55,162 nt of DNA, taken from positions 1 to 55,162 of the forward strand of contig NZ_BDDQ01000065.1 in assembly GCF_002003465.1 (NCBI RefSeq), read 5' to 3'. A program made the position numbers and the translations under genes. The notes under the pieces are model-generated. The model searched no databases. It saw only the letters and a list, made by a program, of their open reading frames with translations, and was not told the origin of the DNA. This document shows positions 27,077 through 36,279 of the stretch, piece by piece. Position 1 is the stretch's first letter; the number at the start of each line of letters is the position of its first letter. The DNA is from Caenibacillus caldisaponilyticus (lineage in GTDB: Bacteria; Bacillota; Bacilli; Bacillales; Sporolactobacillaceae).

Positions 27077-27390
27077 CGGCTTCCACCTCATTTTAATCTA
27101 TGCCGACCCAGCCGCATCGGTATGGGCATTCAAAAGGACCGATCCGAATGGACTTTCTACCATTTTTCCGTAAGCTTGTTCCCTATCACTCTCCTCCTTC
27201 ATAGTATGATTATGTACGAATGCGTTCGGGGAGACACGCGCTCATGCGGATCGTCTTCAACGGTCGCTCGGGCTTCGTTAAAGAGCCTGCCATTGGCCGG
27301 TTATAGTTTTTCTTCCCATCTATAAAAGACTTTTTATACCTCGAGATCAACAGCCATGTACAAAAGAAAAAGGAAGGTGAAAAGTCCGTG
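27077..27390. other. Divergent promoter region of the glycan cluster
   Basis: AT-rich patches at 27195-27215 and 27300-27375 are candidates for promoters of the two divergent units. CATAGTATGATTATG at about 27199 has some likeness to sigma-K -10 elements on either strand, but not enough to call. No frame of its own. Confidence 0.4.
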
Positions 27391-28115
27391 ATGAAAGGCA
27401 TCCTGCTCGCCGGGGGAACCGGTTCAAGACTTTATCCATTAACTAATGTCACGAATAAACATTTATTGCCAGTGGGGAAATATCCGATGATTTTTTTCCG
27501 CTCGTTAAACTCCGTGAGGCCGGTATTAAGGACATCTTCATCGTGACCGGAAAAGATCATATCGGGGAAATCGGCAAATTACTCGGAAGCGGGAAAACGT
27601 TCGGGGTTTCGCTCAGTTATCTCGTCCAAGACCGCCCCGGCGGGATCGCTGAAGCCGTCGCTCTGTCCGAGCCGTTCATTCACTCAAAAGAACGCATCGT
27701 CGTTGCGTTGGGTGACAATCTGTTTTCCGATTCATTGACCGGCTATATTAAAAACTATGAACGGCAAAAAAGCGGCGCAAAAATTTTGCTCCATAAAGTG
27801 GAGGATCCCGGGCGCTACGGCGTCGCCGAACTCCGGAACGATAAAGTGATCCGCATTGTAGAAAAACCGAAACATCCAAAAAGCCCCAACGCTGTTACCG
27901 GTATCTACATGTATGACCATTCGGTGTTCGATATGATCAAACGCATCCGCCCATCACCGCGCGGCGAATGGGAAATATCCGACGTGAATAACATGTATAT
28001 TAGTCAAAATCTCATGACCTATGATTATTTAAAAGGCTGGTGGTTGGACACCGGCACATTTGCTTCCTATCAAAAAGCCAACCAATTGTTGCAAAACGCG
28101 ACTTTGAACATCTGA
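27391..28115 (+). pseudogene. rmlA: Glucose-1-phosphate thymidylyltransferase (short RmlA), frameshifted as read
   Basis: The first frame starts [19 protein letters not shown] at 27391 with GGAAGGTGA upstream, and carries the nucleotide-binding motif and '[15 protein letters not shown]'. After the T-run at 27491-27497 (seven T) the frame is wrong and stops at 27543. The sequence continues correctly one frame away as '[18 protein letters not shown]...' to 28115, including 'VALGDNLF' and 'VTGIYMYDHSVF'. One extra T would give a 241-residue enzyme. It should make dTDP-glucose for RmlB. Whether this is a sequencing error, slippage-corrected or a true mutation is open. Confidence 0.88.
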
Positions 28116-28131
28116 GAAAGCAGGTGACCGT

Positions 28132-29106
28132 TTGCATCTCCTTATCACCGGCGGCGCCGGATTTATCGGCAGCCACTTTGTCCGCTATATCGTGAACCAT
28201 CATCCGGACGATCATTGCGTTGTCCTCGATCGCCTGACCTATGCCGGATCGATGAACAATCTAAAAGCGATCACCGGCAAAGCGAACTGGACGTTCATTA
28301 AAGGCGACATCGCTGACGCCTCACTCGTCTCGTCCATTTTATCGGGCGAAAAAGGCCGTCAACCGATCGATGCCGTCGTCCATTTCGCCGCCGAATCCCA
28401 TGTCGACCGCAGCATAAAGGAGCCCCACCCATTTATCCGAACCAACATCGTCGGCACGCACGTGTTACTGGAAAGCGCAAGGCGATATGGGGTCAAGCGA
28501 TTCATCCAAATCTCGACCGACGAAGTGTACGGTTCGCTCGGCCCGGCGGGTTCTTTTGCGGAGAACTCACCGCTGTCTCCTAACAACCCTTATGCAGCGA
28601 GCAAAGCGAGCGCCGATCTTCTCGCGTTGTCTTATTGGCGCACGTACCGGCTGCCGGTCATCATTACGCGCAGTACGAACAATTACGGTTCGCATCAAAA
28701 CCCGGAGAAACTCATCCCGCTCGCAGTCAGCCGTGCGTTGGCCGACGAACCGGTGACGATTTACGGAGATGGACAACACACCAGAGACTGGGTGCATGTT
28801 GAAGACCATTGCCGGGCGATCGACCTAGCATTGCGCAAGGGAGAAAACGGGGAGATCTACAACATCGGCGCCAACAACGAATGGACCAATCTCGAGCTCG
28901 TCAAACTGATCCTAAAACTATTAAACAAGGATGAATCGCTCATCACCTTTGTGGCGGATCGCCCGGGACACGACCGGCGTTATGCCATCGACTCAACGAA
29001 AATCCAAACACAGCTCGGTTGGAAACCAACCAAAAATTTCCTCCTCGGTTTAAAAGAAACCATCAACTGGTATCGGAAACATCAAAACGATTGGCGCATT
29101 GATTAA
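28132..29106 (+). CDS. rmlB: dTDP-glucose 4,6-dehydratase
   Basis: 324 residues. Start TTG at 28132, with AGGTG 5 bases before. Rossmann motif ITGGAGFIGSHF (5-16), 'DRLTYAGSMNNL', 'VHFAAESHVDRSI', catalytic 'ISTDEVYGS' and the Tyr-Lys pair in 'NPYAASKASAD'; 'RSTNNYGSHQNPEKLIP' closes the substrate site. It produces dTDP-4-keto-6-deoxyglucose, the substrate of FdtA. It follows rmlA after 16 bases. Confidence 0.95.
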   Translation: MHLLITGGAGFIGSHFVRYIVNHHPDDHCVVLDRLTYAGSMNNLKAITGKANWTFIKGDIADASLVSSILSGEKGRQPIDAVVHFAAESHVDRSIKEPHPFIRTNIVGTHVLLESARRYGVKRFIQISTDEVYGSLGPAGSFAENSPLSPNNPYAASKASADLLALSYWRTYRLPVIITRSTNNYGSHQNPEKLIPLAVSRALADEPVTIYGDGQHTRDWVHVEDHCRAIDLALRKGENGEIYNIGANNEWTNLELVKLILKLLNKDESLITFVADRPGHDRRYAIDSTKIQTQLGWKPTKNFLLGLKETINWYRKHQNDWRID

Positions 29107-29312
29107 ATTGCCCCCCATTCCCCCGTTCATCCCTGCTTTTGGCGGTATGACAAGCGATCAGGTTCAATCAGAGGAGGAAGATGAGCGCCAAAACGCGTAA
29201 ACGGGGGGATCTAAAATGCGGACCGCCCAAAAATGTCCTTTCGCCGCTTATGGCCCGTATCGTACCCCGTCATGGAAAATGCCCCAGAGTTTGAGACAGA
29301 GAGGATGATGAC

Positions 29313-30413
29313 ATGGAAACCCCGGTCCAGTGTATAAACACTTTATACGAGTGGCTTTCCGCAAACGTTGCCGACCGTATCGGCGAATATTATCAAAAAA
29401 TCTATGACGCCAGCACCATACCGACCGTTAAGCCGACGGTCATCGGCGGCGAAGTGGGGAACGCTTTTAAAGCGTCGCTTTCTTCACCCGCGGCGTTTGT
29501 CGGTGTCCTTCCGAACGGGAGAGTGTGGGGACCCTATGCGGCCATCCTCACGCCGGATAACCTCGTCGTTGCGGAGTTCTCTCATGATCCGCATCATTAC
29601 CTGGACATCAAAAGTCACCCGATTTTTAAGGAGCCCGCATTATCCGAGCCCATTTATTATGATGAAACCATCGCCGTCATCGCCAGCGTCTTTAACGGCA
29701 ACTATTACCATTGGTTTTTCGACGTTTTGGCTCGTATTCACCTCATCGAACGCAGCCGCATTCCGATCGACCGATATCTCATCCTCGATCAAAGCCACGC
29801 TTTCCAAAAGGCCACGCTTTCGATGATGGGGATACCGAACGAGAAAATCATGACCACTGCCCCGAATTTTCACATTCAAGCCAAACGCCTCATTCTCCCG
29901 TCGTACGATCAACCGGTCGGACACACGTCGCCGTGGGCGTGCCGCTTCTTTCGCCACACCTTTAAAACATATGTAGGCCGAAGCCGGCAATCCTTTCGCG
30001 GTTATCAGAGGATATATATCAGCCGATCGGGGGCCGCGTATCGGCGCGTCACGAACGAGAGGCTTTTGCTCCCTCTCTTGCAAAGGGCAGGTTTTAAAAT
30101 CGTCCGGCCGGAAACGTACACGCTTCAAGATCAAATTTCCTTGTTTTCCCAAGCGGATGCCATTATTGGGCCGACGGGCGCGGCGCTGACGAACCTCGTC
30201 TTTTGCCGTCCGGGCACCAAGGTGGCGATCTTTCAGCCCGCCGGATTAAATGATATCTCTTATTGGGCCATCTGCAACATGCTCCAATTGCGTTGTTATT
30301 TGCTCCTCGGGCGGACCACCCCGCTTTCTGAAGTCGAAGCGGTCATGAACCTTGCAAGCTTTGAAATACAGCCTCCGCATCTCCAACAACTATTGAATAT
30401 CATTTCTACGTGA
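29313..30413 (+). CDS. Glycosyltransferase family 61-like protein (DUF563)
   Basis: 366 residues. The core 'NYYHWFFDVLARIHLIE' and the C-terminal 'RIYISRSGAAYRRVTNE', 'SQADAIIGPTGAALTNLVF' are the hallmarks of DUF563/GT61 enzymes. GAGAGGATG precedes the ATG at 29313. It lies 206 bases after rmlB on the same strand; together with the CgeB-like protein it is the cluster's second transferase. In Bacillales such proteins occur in spore-surface and capsule clusters; donor and acceptor here are unknown. Confidence 0.85.
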   Translation: METPVQCINTLYEWLSANVADRIGEYYQKIYDASTIPTVKPTVIGGEVGNAFKASLSSPAAFVGVLPNGRVWGPYAAILTPDNLVVAEFSHDPHHYLDIKSHPIFKEPALSEPIYYDETIAVIASVFNGNYYHWFFDVLARIHLIERSRIPIDRYLILDQSHAFQKATLSMMGIPNEKIMTTAPNFHIQAKRLILPSYDQPVGHTSPWACRFFRHTFKTYVGRSRQSFRGYQRIYISRSGAAYRRVTNERLLLPLLQRAGFKIVRPETYTLQDQISLFSQADAIIGPTGAALTNLVFCRPGTKVAIFQPAGLNDISYWAICNMLQLRCYLLLGRTTPLSEVEAVMNLASFEIQPPHLQQLLNIIST

Positions 30414-30556
30414 TTCTCTCTTAGGGAATCGCCTTGTACCTTTCATCGTGCATGATGCGACGCACCGCACACGATCAAAGCGGACTCATCATAATCCGAA
30501 GATGCTTTCGCTATCATCGTTGCGGTCTTTTCCGCAAGGGAAGACGCCCAAACAAA

Positions 30557-30590
30557 AAACGGCCCCTGATGCAAAGATCAGGAGCCGTTT
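30557..30590 (-). terminator. Terminator of the bkd-brxB transcript
   Basis: On the minus strand AAACGGCTCCTGAT pairs with ATCAGGGGCCGTTT around CTTTGC and is followed by TTTTTTG. It lies 13 bases after the BrxB stop codon. Confidence 0.9.
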
Positions 30591-30602
30591 GCCGCTCGCC
30601 CG

Positions 30603-31040
30603 TCAGGCTTTCGCGCAATGTTCATCGAGGAGCTCTTCCAGCCGGGCCGCCACTTCGTGGGGCTCGCGGCCTTCGATTTCATGGCGTTCAACCATGGCGA
30701 CGATTTTGCCGTCTTTTAACAGGGCAAAAGACGGGGAAGACGGCGGATAGCCGACAAAGTATTCACGGGCGCGTTCGGTCGCCTCTTTGTCTTGGCCGGC
30801 AAACACCGTCACGAGCTGGTCGGGCTTGTTGTACACATTGGCCGCATAGGCCGCCGCCGGACGCGCAACACCGCCGGCGCACCCGCACGTCGAATTGATC
30901 ATGACGAGGGTCGTGCCTTTTTTATTGAACGCTTCATCGACTTCCTCGGGCGTGCGCAACTCACGGTAGCCGGCTTCCGTGATTTCCCGGCGGGCGGCGT
31001 TGACGATGTCGTTCATGAAAATGTTAAAATCCATGCTCAC
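30603..31040 (-). CDS. brxB: Bacilliredoxin BrxB (YqiW)
   Basis: 145 residues, as in B. subtilis. The CGC active site (Cys52-Gly-Cys54) sits in [11 protein letters not shown], with '[16 protein letters not shown]' and '[16 protein letters not shown]' following. It removes bacillithiol from mixed disulfides on proteins. GTG at 31040 is chosen (MSMDFNIF), 9 bases after GGAG, giving the family length; the ATG two codons later is possible. It follows bkdB as in B. subtilis, with a terminator right behind it. Confidence 0.94.
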   Translation of the reverse strand: MSMDFNIFMNDIVNAARREITEAGYRELRTPEEVDEAFNKKGTTLVMINSTCGCAGGVARPAAAYAANVYNKPDQLVTVFAGQDKEATERAREYFVGYPPSSPSFALLKDGKIVAMVERHEIEGREPHEVAARLEELLDEHCAKA

Positions 31041-31272
31041 GCGCATCATCTCCATTAACTGAATTCGCCCTTATTTTACCGCTTTTCGGAAGTTGCCGCA
31101 AAAGGTATGCAACATTCGCCAGGGCGTTTTGGCCGCACCGGAGGGTTCGCCTGTGGAAGATGGCGGCTTCGCCCGCTCATCAAGGTGCATCCCGCCGCTT
31201 GCGAATATGAACTGCCGCTTGATAAAACTCGCGGCACAGCCCGGCGGACCGGCGCTGGCCGCGAGATCCTTT

Positions 31273-32586
31273 TTAATAGATCGACGTGTTTTTCTCCGAC
31301 ATATTCTCTAAAATCTCTTTGATGCGGGCGAGGAAGCGGCCGGCGATCAAACCGTCCAGAACGCGGTGATCGATCGACAGGCAGAGATTGACCATGTCGC
31401 GGACGGCGATCATTCCTCCCTCCAAGACGACCGGGCGTTTGACAATCGATTCCACGGACAAAATCGCCGCTTGCGGATAATTGATGATCGGCTGCGACAT
31501 GATCGAGCCGAACGACCCCGTGTTGTTGACGGTAAACGTGCCGCCTTGGACGTCGTCGGCGGTGAGGCGCCCGCTCCGGACTTTGGCGGCGAGCTCGGCG
31601 ACGCTCTTCGCCAGCCCTTTGATGCTCAGCTCATCGGCATGTTTGATGACGGGCACGTATAGCGCGTCGTCCGTCGCGACGGCGATCGAAATATTGATGT
31701 CCTTTTTCTCGATGATTTTATCGCCCGCCCACGTGCTGTTCATGCGCGGGAATTCGCGAAGCGCTTCGACCGTCGCTTTGATGAAAAACGGCAAAAACGT
31801 CAGGCTGAAGCCTTCTTTCCGCTTAAATTCCTCTTTTATCTTATTCCGGTAAGCGACGAGATCCGTGACGTCGACTTCAACCATCGTCCAGGCGTGCGGC
31901 GCTTCGTGTTTGCTCCGCACCATGTTGGCCGCGATGGCGCGGCGCACGGGAGTGACCGGAATTTCCACATCGCCTGGTGCCGCTTGAACCGCGGCCGGCT
32001 TGGGCGCCTCTTCTTTCGCCGCCCGAGCTTCATGGACAGCAGGCGTGACCGGCGCGGATTTCGGAGCGGACGGTGCGGCAGCGGTTTCGGACGCGGCCGG
32101 CTCATCCGCTTTTTTCGGCGCCGTACCGGACTCGATGAGCTTCAGCAGATCTTTTCGGGTAATGCGCCCGCCCTTGCCGGTGCCTTCCACCTTCTCCAGA
32201 TCGATGTGATGTTCCTGGGAGAGCCGGAGCACCGCCGGCGAGTAGCGCCGCTTCATCGGCTTTTCGTCATTCGCTTCGGCGTCTTTGGCGGCTGCATCCG
32301 CCCCGGCCGAAGCGGCCGGTTCATCGACGCCGGCGGCCGGCTGATCGACTGTTTCAATCAGGCACATGACCTCGCCGACGGCAAGCGTGTCGCCTTCGGA
32401 GGCGACGAGCTCTTTTATTCGGCCCGTAAAAGACGAGGGGACTTCGGAATTGACTTTATCGGTCGTGACTTCGGCAATCGGATCGTATTTTTTGACTTCG
32501 TCGCCGACTTGGACGAGCCATCGTTCGATCGTGCCTTCGGTCACGCTTTCCCCCAGTTGGGGCATCAAGATTTTTTCAATGGCCAT
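31273..32586 (-). CDS. bkdB: Branched-chain keto acid dehydrogenase E2 (dihydrolipoyl acyltransferase)
   Basis: 437 residues. An N-terminal lipoyl domain holds Lys44 in VTTDKVNSE. An Ala/Pro/Glu-rich linker, the peripheral-subunit binding domain 'LRLSQEHHIDLEKVEGTGKG', a second Ala/Pro linker, and the catalytic domain ending in 'SIDHRVLDG' (HxxxDG) follow. It accepts the acyl group from E1 and passes it to CoA. GGGAGG precedes ATG 32586. Only 17 bases separate it from the E1-beta gene. Confidence 0.96.
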   Translation of the reverse strand: MAIEKILMPQLGESVTEGTIERWLVQVGDEVKKYDPIAEVTTDKVNSEVPSSFTGRIKELVASEGDTLAVGEVMCLIETVDQPAAGVDEPAASAGADAAAKDAEANDEKPMKRRYSPAVLRLSQEHHIDLEKVEGTGKGGRITRKDLLKLIESGTAPKKADEPAASETAAAPSAPKSAPVTPAVHEARAAKEEAPKPAAVQAAPGDVEIPVTPVRRAIAANMVRSKHEAPHAWTMVEVDVTDLVAYRNKIKEEFKRKEGFSLTFLPFFIKATVEALREFPRMNSTWAGDKIIEKKDINISIAVATDDALYVPVIKHADELSIKGLAKSVAELAAKVRSGRLTADDVQGGTFTVNNTGSFGSIMSQPIINYPQAAILSVESIVKRPVVLEGGMIAVRDMVNLCLSIDHRVLDGLIAGRFLARIKEILENMSEKNTSIY

Positions 32587-32603
32587 TTGTTGCCCTCCCA
32601 TCC

Positions 32604-33587
32604 TCAGAATTCCGCCAATTCGCGCATCGCCCGTTCGATTTTTTCAGGATTGATCATGAAAAATTTTTCCATCGTCGGCGCATAAGGCATGGCGGGCACG
32701 TCGGGCCCCGCGAGCCGCTTGATCGGGGCATCGAGGTCGAACAGACAATGTTCCGCAATGACGGCCGCCACTTCGCTGATAACGCTGCCTTCTTTATTGT
32801 CTTCGGTGACCAGCAGCACTTTTCCCGTTTTGGAGGCCGCCTCGATGATCGCCTCTTTATCGAGCGGATAGACGGTCCGCAGGTCGAGGATGTGGGCCGA
32901 TATGCCCTCTTCAGCCAATTTTTCCGCGGCCTGCAAGGCAAAATGGACGCACAAGCCGTAAGTGATGACGGTGATGTCGTCGCCTTCGCGCTTCACGTCC
33001 GCCTTCCCGATCGGCAAGGTGTAATCGTCTTCGGGAACTTCCCCTTTGATCAAACGATAAGCACGTTTATGCTCGAAAAAGAGGACGGGGTCGTTCGAAC
33101 GGATCGCCGCTTTGAGAAGCCCCTTGACGTCGTATGGCGTCGAAGGCATGACGATCTTTAAGCCGGGGACATTCGCAAAAATCGCTTCGACGGACTGCGA
33201 GTGGTAAAGCGCGCCGTGCACACCGCCGCCGTAAGGGGCGCGAATCGTCAGCGGAACGCTCCAATCGTTGTTCGACCGATAGCGGATTTTCGCGGCTTCG
33301 GAAATGATTTGGTTCGTCGCCGGCAGAATGAAATCGGCAAACTGCATTTCGGCGATCGGGCGCATGCCGTACATGGCAGCGCCGATCGCCACGCCGGCTA
33401 TGGCCGATTCCGTGAGCGGCGTATCGATGACGCGCTGTTCGCCGAACTGTTCGATCAATCCGGCGGTCGCCCGAAACACGCCGCCCCGGACGCCGACGTC
33501 CTCTCCCATGACAAAGACGTTTTCGTCGCGCTCCATCTCTTCCTTGATCGCCTGGGTGACTGCTTCGATGTATGAAAGAACCGGCAT
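32604..33587 (-). CDS. bkdAB: Branched-chain keto acid dehydrogenase E1 beta
   Basis: 327 residues. Transketolase pyrimidine domain: 'FVMGEDVGVRGGVFRAT', 'DTPLTESAIAGVAIGAA', 'MQFADFILPATNQIISEAAKIRYRS', and 'RAPYGGGVHGALYHSQS', which is typical of 2-oxo acid E1-beta. The C-terminal transketolase domain starts at about 200. With E1 alpha it decarboxylates the keto acids of Leu, Val and Ile. GGAGGGG precedes the ATG; 12 bases to the E1 alpha gene. Confidence 0.96.
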   Translation of the reverse strand: MPVLSYIEAVTQAIKEEMERDENVFVMGEDVGVRGGVFRATAGLIEQFGEQRVIDTPLTESAIAGVAIGAAMYGMRPIAEMQFADFILPATNQIISEAAKIRYRSNNDWSVPLTIRAPYGGGVHGALYHSQSVEAIFANVPGLKIVMPSTPYDVKGLLKAAIRSNDPVLFFEHKRAYRLIKGEVPEDDYTLPIGKADVKREGDDITVITYGLCVHFALQAAEKLAEEGISAHILDLRTVYPLDKEAIIEAASKTGKVLLVTEDNKEGSVISEVAAVIAEHCLFDLDAPIKRLAGPDVPAMPYAPTMEKFFMINPEKIERAMRELAEF

Positions 33588-33599
33588 GGGTTTCCCCTC

Positions 33600-34592
33600 C
33601 TATTCCTCATAAACATATTTCAACGCCGATTCGGGCTCCGCATACGGCGCTTGTTCCGCATAGTCCGTCGCTTCGTCGACGATGGCGTCCACGCGTTCGT
33701 TGATCGCTTGATCTTTTTCCTCGGTCAACGCGCCGGTTTCCAGCAAATAGTTTCTGAAGAGGTAAAGGCCGTCTTTTTTCTTCGCCTCTTCCACCTCTTC
33801 CTTCGTCCGGTAGGTCATGTCGTCATCATCGGACGAATGCGGCGTCAGCCGGTAGCAGATCGTCTCGATGAGCGACGGGCCTTCCCCGTTGCGCGCGCGT
33901 TCAACCGCTTTTTTCACGACTTCATAGACGGCGAGCGGATCGTTGCCGTCGACGGTCGCCCCGAACATGCCGTAACCGACGGCGCGGTCGGACACGCGTT
34001 CGCAGGCGAGCTGTTTCTTGATCGGTACGGAAATCGCATATTGGTTGTTTTCACACATGAAGATGACCGGCAATTTATGGACGCCGGCAAAGTTCGCGGA
34101 TTCATGGAAATCGCCTTGGTTGGATGAGCCTTCCCCGAACGTGGCGAGCGAAACGATGTTTTCGCCTTTCATCCTGGCGGCGAGCGCCACGCCGACCGCA
34201 TGGGCGACCTGCGTGGTCACCGGAGAGGATTGCGTTAAAATCCGCAGCTTTTTACTGCTGAAGTGGCCGGGCATTTGCCGGCCGCCGGAGTTTGGATCTT
34301 CCGCTTTCGCAAACGCCGACAGCATCAAATCGCGCGCCGTCATGCCGAAAGCGAGCACCATGCCCATGTCGCGATAATACGGAGCGATGACATCTTTCGT
34401 ACGGTCGAGCGCGTAAGCCGCGCCGACTTGCGCCGCCTCTTGCCCTTGACACGAGATGACAAACGGGATCTTTCCGGCGCGGTTCAATTTCCACATGCGC
34501 TCGTCGATTTTGCGCGCAAGCAGCATCGTTTCGTACATCTCAACGACCGTCTCATCCGACAAACCAAGCGACTCATGACGGTTTTTCCCCAT
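33600..34592 (-). CDS. bkdAA: Branched-chain keto acid dehydrogenase E1 alpha
   Basis: 330 residues. The thiamine diphosphate motif begins at GEGSSNQGDFHES and ends 'CENNQYAIS'. 'RQMPGHFSSKKLRI' and the phosphorylation-loop-like 'YRLTPHSSDDDD' fit branched-chain rather than pyruvate E1 alpha. GGAGGG stands 8 bases before the ATG. Gap of 149 bases to the LpdV stop. Confidence 0.96.
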   Translation of the reverse strand: MGKNRHESLGLSDETVVEMYETMLLARKIDERMWKLNRAGKIPFVISCQGQEAAQVGAAYALDRTKDVIAPYYRDMGMVLAFGMTARDLMLSAFAKAEDPNSGGRQMPGHFSSKKLRILTQSSPVTTQVAHAVGVALAARMKGENIVSLATFGEGSSNQGDFHESANFAGVHKLPVIFMCENNQYAISVPIKKQLACERVSDRAVGYGMFGATVDGNDPLAVYEVVKKAVERARNGEGPSLIETICYRLTPHSSDDDDMTYRTKEEVEEAKKKDGLYLFRNYLLETGALTEEKDQAINERVDAIVDEATDYAEQAPYAEPESALKYVYEE

Positions 34593-34741
34593 CTTTTAAA
34601 CCCTCCTCACGGCTTCAAAATATATGAAACTCCTCGCGGCGACCCGCCGCCTTTTCTCGTTTTCATGCGGCTCGCCGACGCTGGTTTTTGATCCTCAGTC
34701 CGCATTTTCGCGCAAGATGCCGTGCGGACCAGGAATGCCTT

Positions 34742-36163
34742 TTAAGCGTGAATGGCCCGGCCGTAAACGTCAAGCGCCGCCTCGCCCATGATTTCCGAGA
34801 GCGTCGGATGCGGATGGATCGTCTCGGCGATCTCAAGCGGCGTCGCGTCAAGCAAGCGGGCGAGCGCGGCTTCGGAAATCATGTCGGTGACATGGGGACC
34901 AAACATGTGCACGCCGAGGCAGTCATCCGTGCGTTTATCTTGGACGATCTTGACGAATCCGTCCGCTTCCCCGTAGACGAGCGCTTTCCCGATCGCTTTA
35001 AAAGAAAATTTGCCGACCTTCACGTCGTAGCCTTTTTCCTTCGCTTCCTGTTCGGTCAGGCCGATCGATGCCGCTTCCGGACGCGTGTAAATGCAGCGCG
35101 GCACCATGGTCGGATCGAGCGGTTCGGTCGCCAGGCCGGCGATGTGTTCCACCGCTTTAATGCCTTCGTGCATCGCGACGTGGGCGAGCTGCAGGCCGCC
35201 GATGACGTCGCCGATCGCGTAAATATGCGATTCGGCCGTTTGGTAATGGGCATTGGTGACAATATAGCCGCGCTCCGTTTTCACGGCGGTGTTGTCCAGC
35301 CCAATGTCGTCCGTATTGGGCGCCCGGCCGACCGAGACGAGCATTTTTTCCGCCGAGAAGGCCTGCCTTTCGCCATTGATTTCCGCTTCAACGGCCACTT
35401 GTTCACCTTTTTTCAGCGTCTCCGGCAAGACTTTCGCCGACGTGACGACCTTAACGCCGCGTTTTTCCAGATGCTGTTTCAACGCCGCGCTGATATCCGG
35501 GTCTTCTGTGGGAACGAGGCGGTCGGCATATTCCAGCACCGTGACGGAAACGCCGAAGTCGCTGAACATGGACGCCCATTCGACGCCGATGACGCCGCCG
35601 CCGACGATGAGGATGGACGCCGGCAATTCCGTCAAATGGACCGCTTCATCCGAGGTGATGATCTGAACGCCGTCGCTCTCCAAGCCGGGAAGCAGGCGGG
35701 GCCGCGAACCGGTCGCGATGATCAGATGCTCCGGCACCAAAATGTCGTTCTCTTGTCCGTTTTCATATTCAACGGAGACCGCGCCGGCAAGGGGCGAAAA
35801 AATCGACGGGCCGAGCAGGCGGCCGTAGCCGTGGTAGACATCGATTTTCCCTTTCTTCAGCAAATACTTTACACCATTGTGCAGCTGGTTGACGATGGCA
35901 TTTTTTCTTTCCTGCGCCTTCCCGAAATCGACGGTCACCCCGGATGTGACGACGCCATACTTCTCGGCGTCTTTCACCGTGGCGTACACCTCGGCGCTTC
36001 TGAGCAGCGCCTTGCTCGGGATGCAGCCGCGGTGCAGGCAAGTCCCGCCCAGCGGGCCGCATTCGACGACCGCCGTTTTCAACCCGAGTTGGGAGGCGCG
36101 GATCGCCGCCACATAACCGCCGGTTCCCCCGCCGAGGATCACGAGATCATAGGATTTCGCCAT
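34742..36163 (-). CDS. lpdV: Dihydrolipoamide dehydrogenase (E3) of the bkd complex
   Basis: 473 residues. FAD motif 'VILGGGTGGYVAAIRASQLG', redox-active Cys42/Cys47 in GGTCLHRGCIPSK, NAD motif 'ILIVGGGVIGVEWASMF', and the dimer-interface 'HPHPTLSE' His-Glu pair. Operon position gives the LpdV name. ATG at 36163 follows AAGGAG by 9 bases; seven codons above are ignored. In B. subtilis buk and then bcd and ptb lie upstream; here bcd follows directly after 116 bases. Confidence 0.95.
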   Translation of the reverse strand: MAKSYDLVILGGGTGGYVAAIRASQLGLKTAVVECGPLGGTCLHRGCIPSKALLRSAEVYATVKDAEKYGVVTSGVTVDFGKAQERKNAIVNQLHNGVKYLLKKGKIDVYHGYGRLLGPSIFSPLAGAVSVEYENGQENDILVPEHLIIATGSRPRLLPGLESDGVQIITSDEAVHLTELPASILIVGGGVIGVEWASMFSDFGVSVTVLEYADRLVPTEDPDISAALKQHLEKRGVKVVTSAKVLPETLKKGEQVAVEAEINGERQAFSAEKMLVSVGRAPNTDDIGLDNTAVKTERGYIVTNAHYQTAESHIYAIGDVIGGLQLAHVAMHEGIKAVEHIAGLATEPLDPTMVPRCIYTRPEAASIGLTEQEAKEKGYDVKVGKFSFKAIGKALVYGEADGFVKIVQDKRTDDCLGVHMFGPHVTDMISEAALARLLDATPLEIAETIHPHPTLSEIMGEAALDVYGRAIHA

Positions 36164-36279
36164 TTTGACACGCTCCTTCGCCAAGCGTTACATAAAAAAA
36201 GAATTCGGTGCGGGTAAACGCCCGCCGTCCGGACGGAGGAGCATCCGAGCGCGAACGACGGCGCCTTCCCGCACAGCCT

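Noticed and set aside
34688-36217. 509-codon plus-strand open frame opposite lpdV
   Set aside because: Shadow of the dihydrolipoamide dehydrogenase gene; no ribosome site and arginine/phenylalanine-rich composition.
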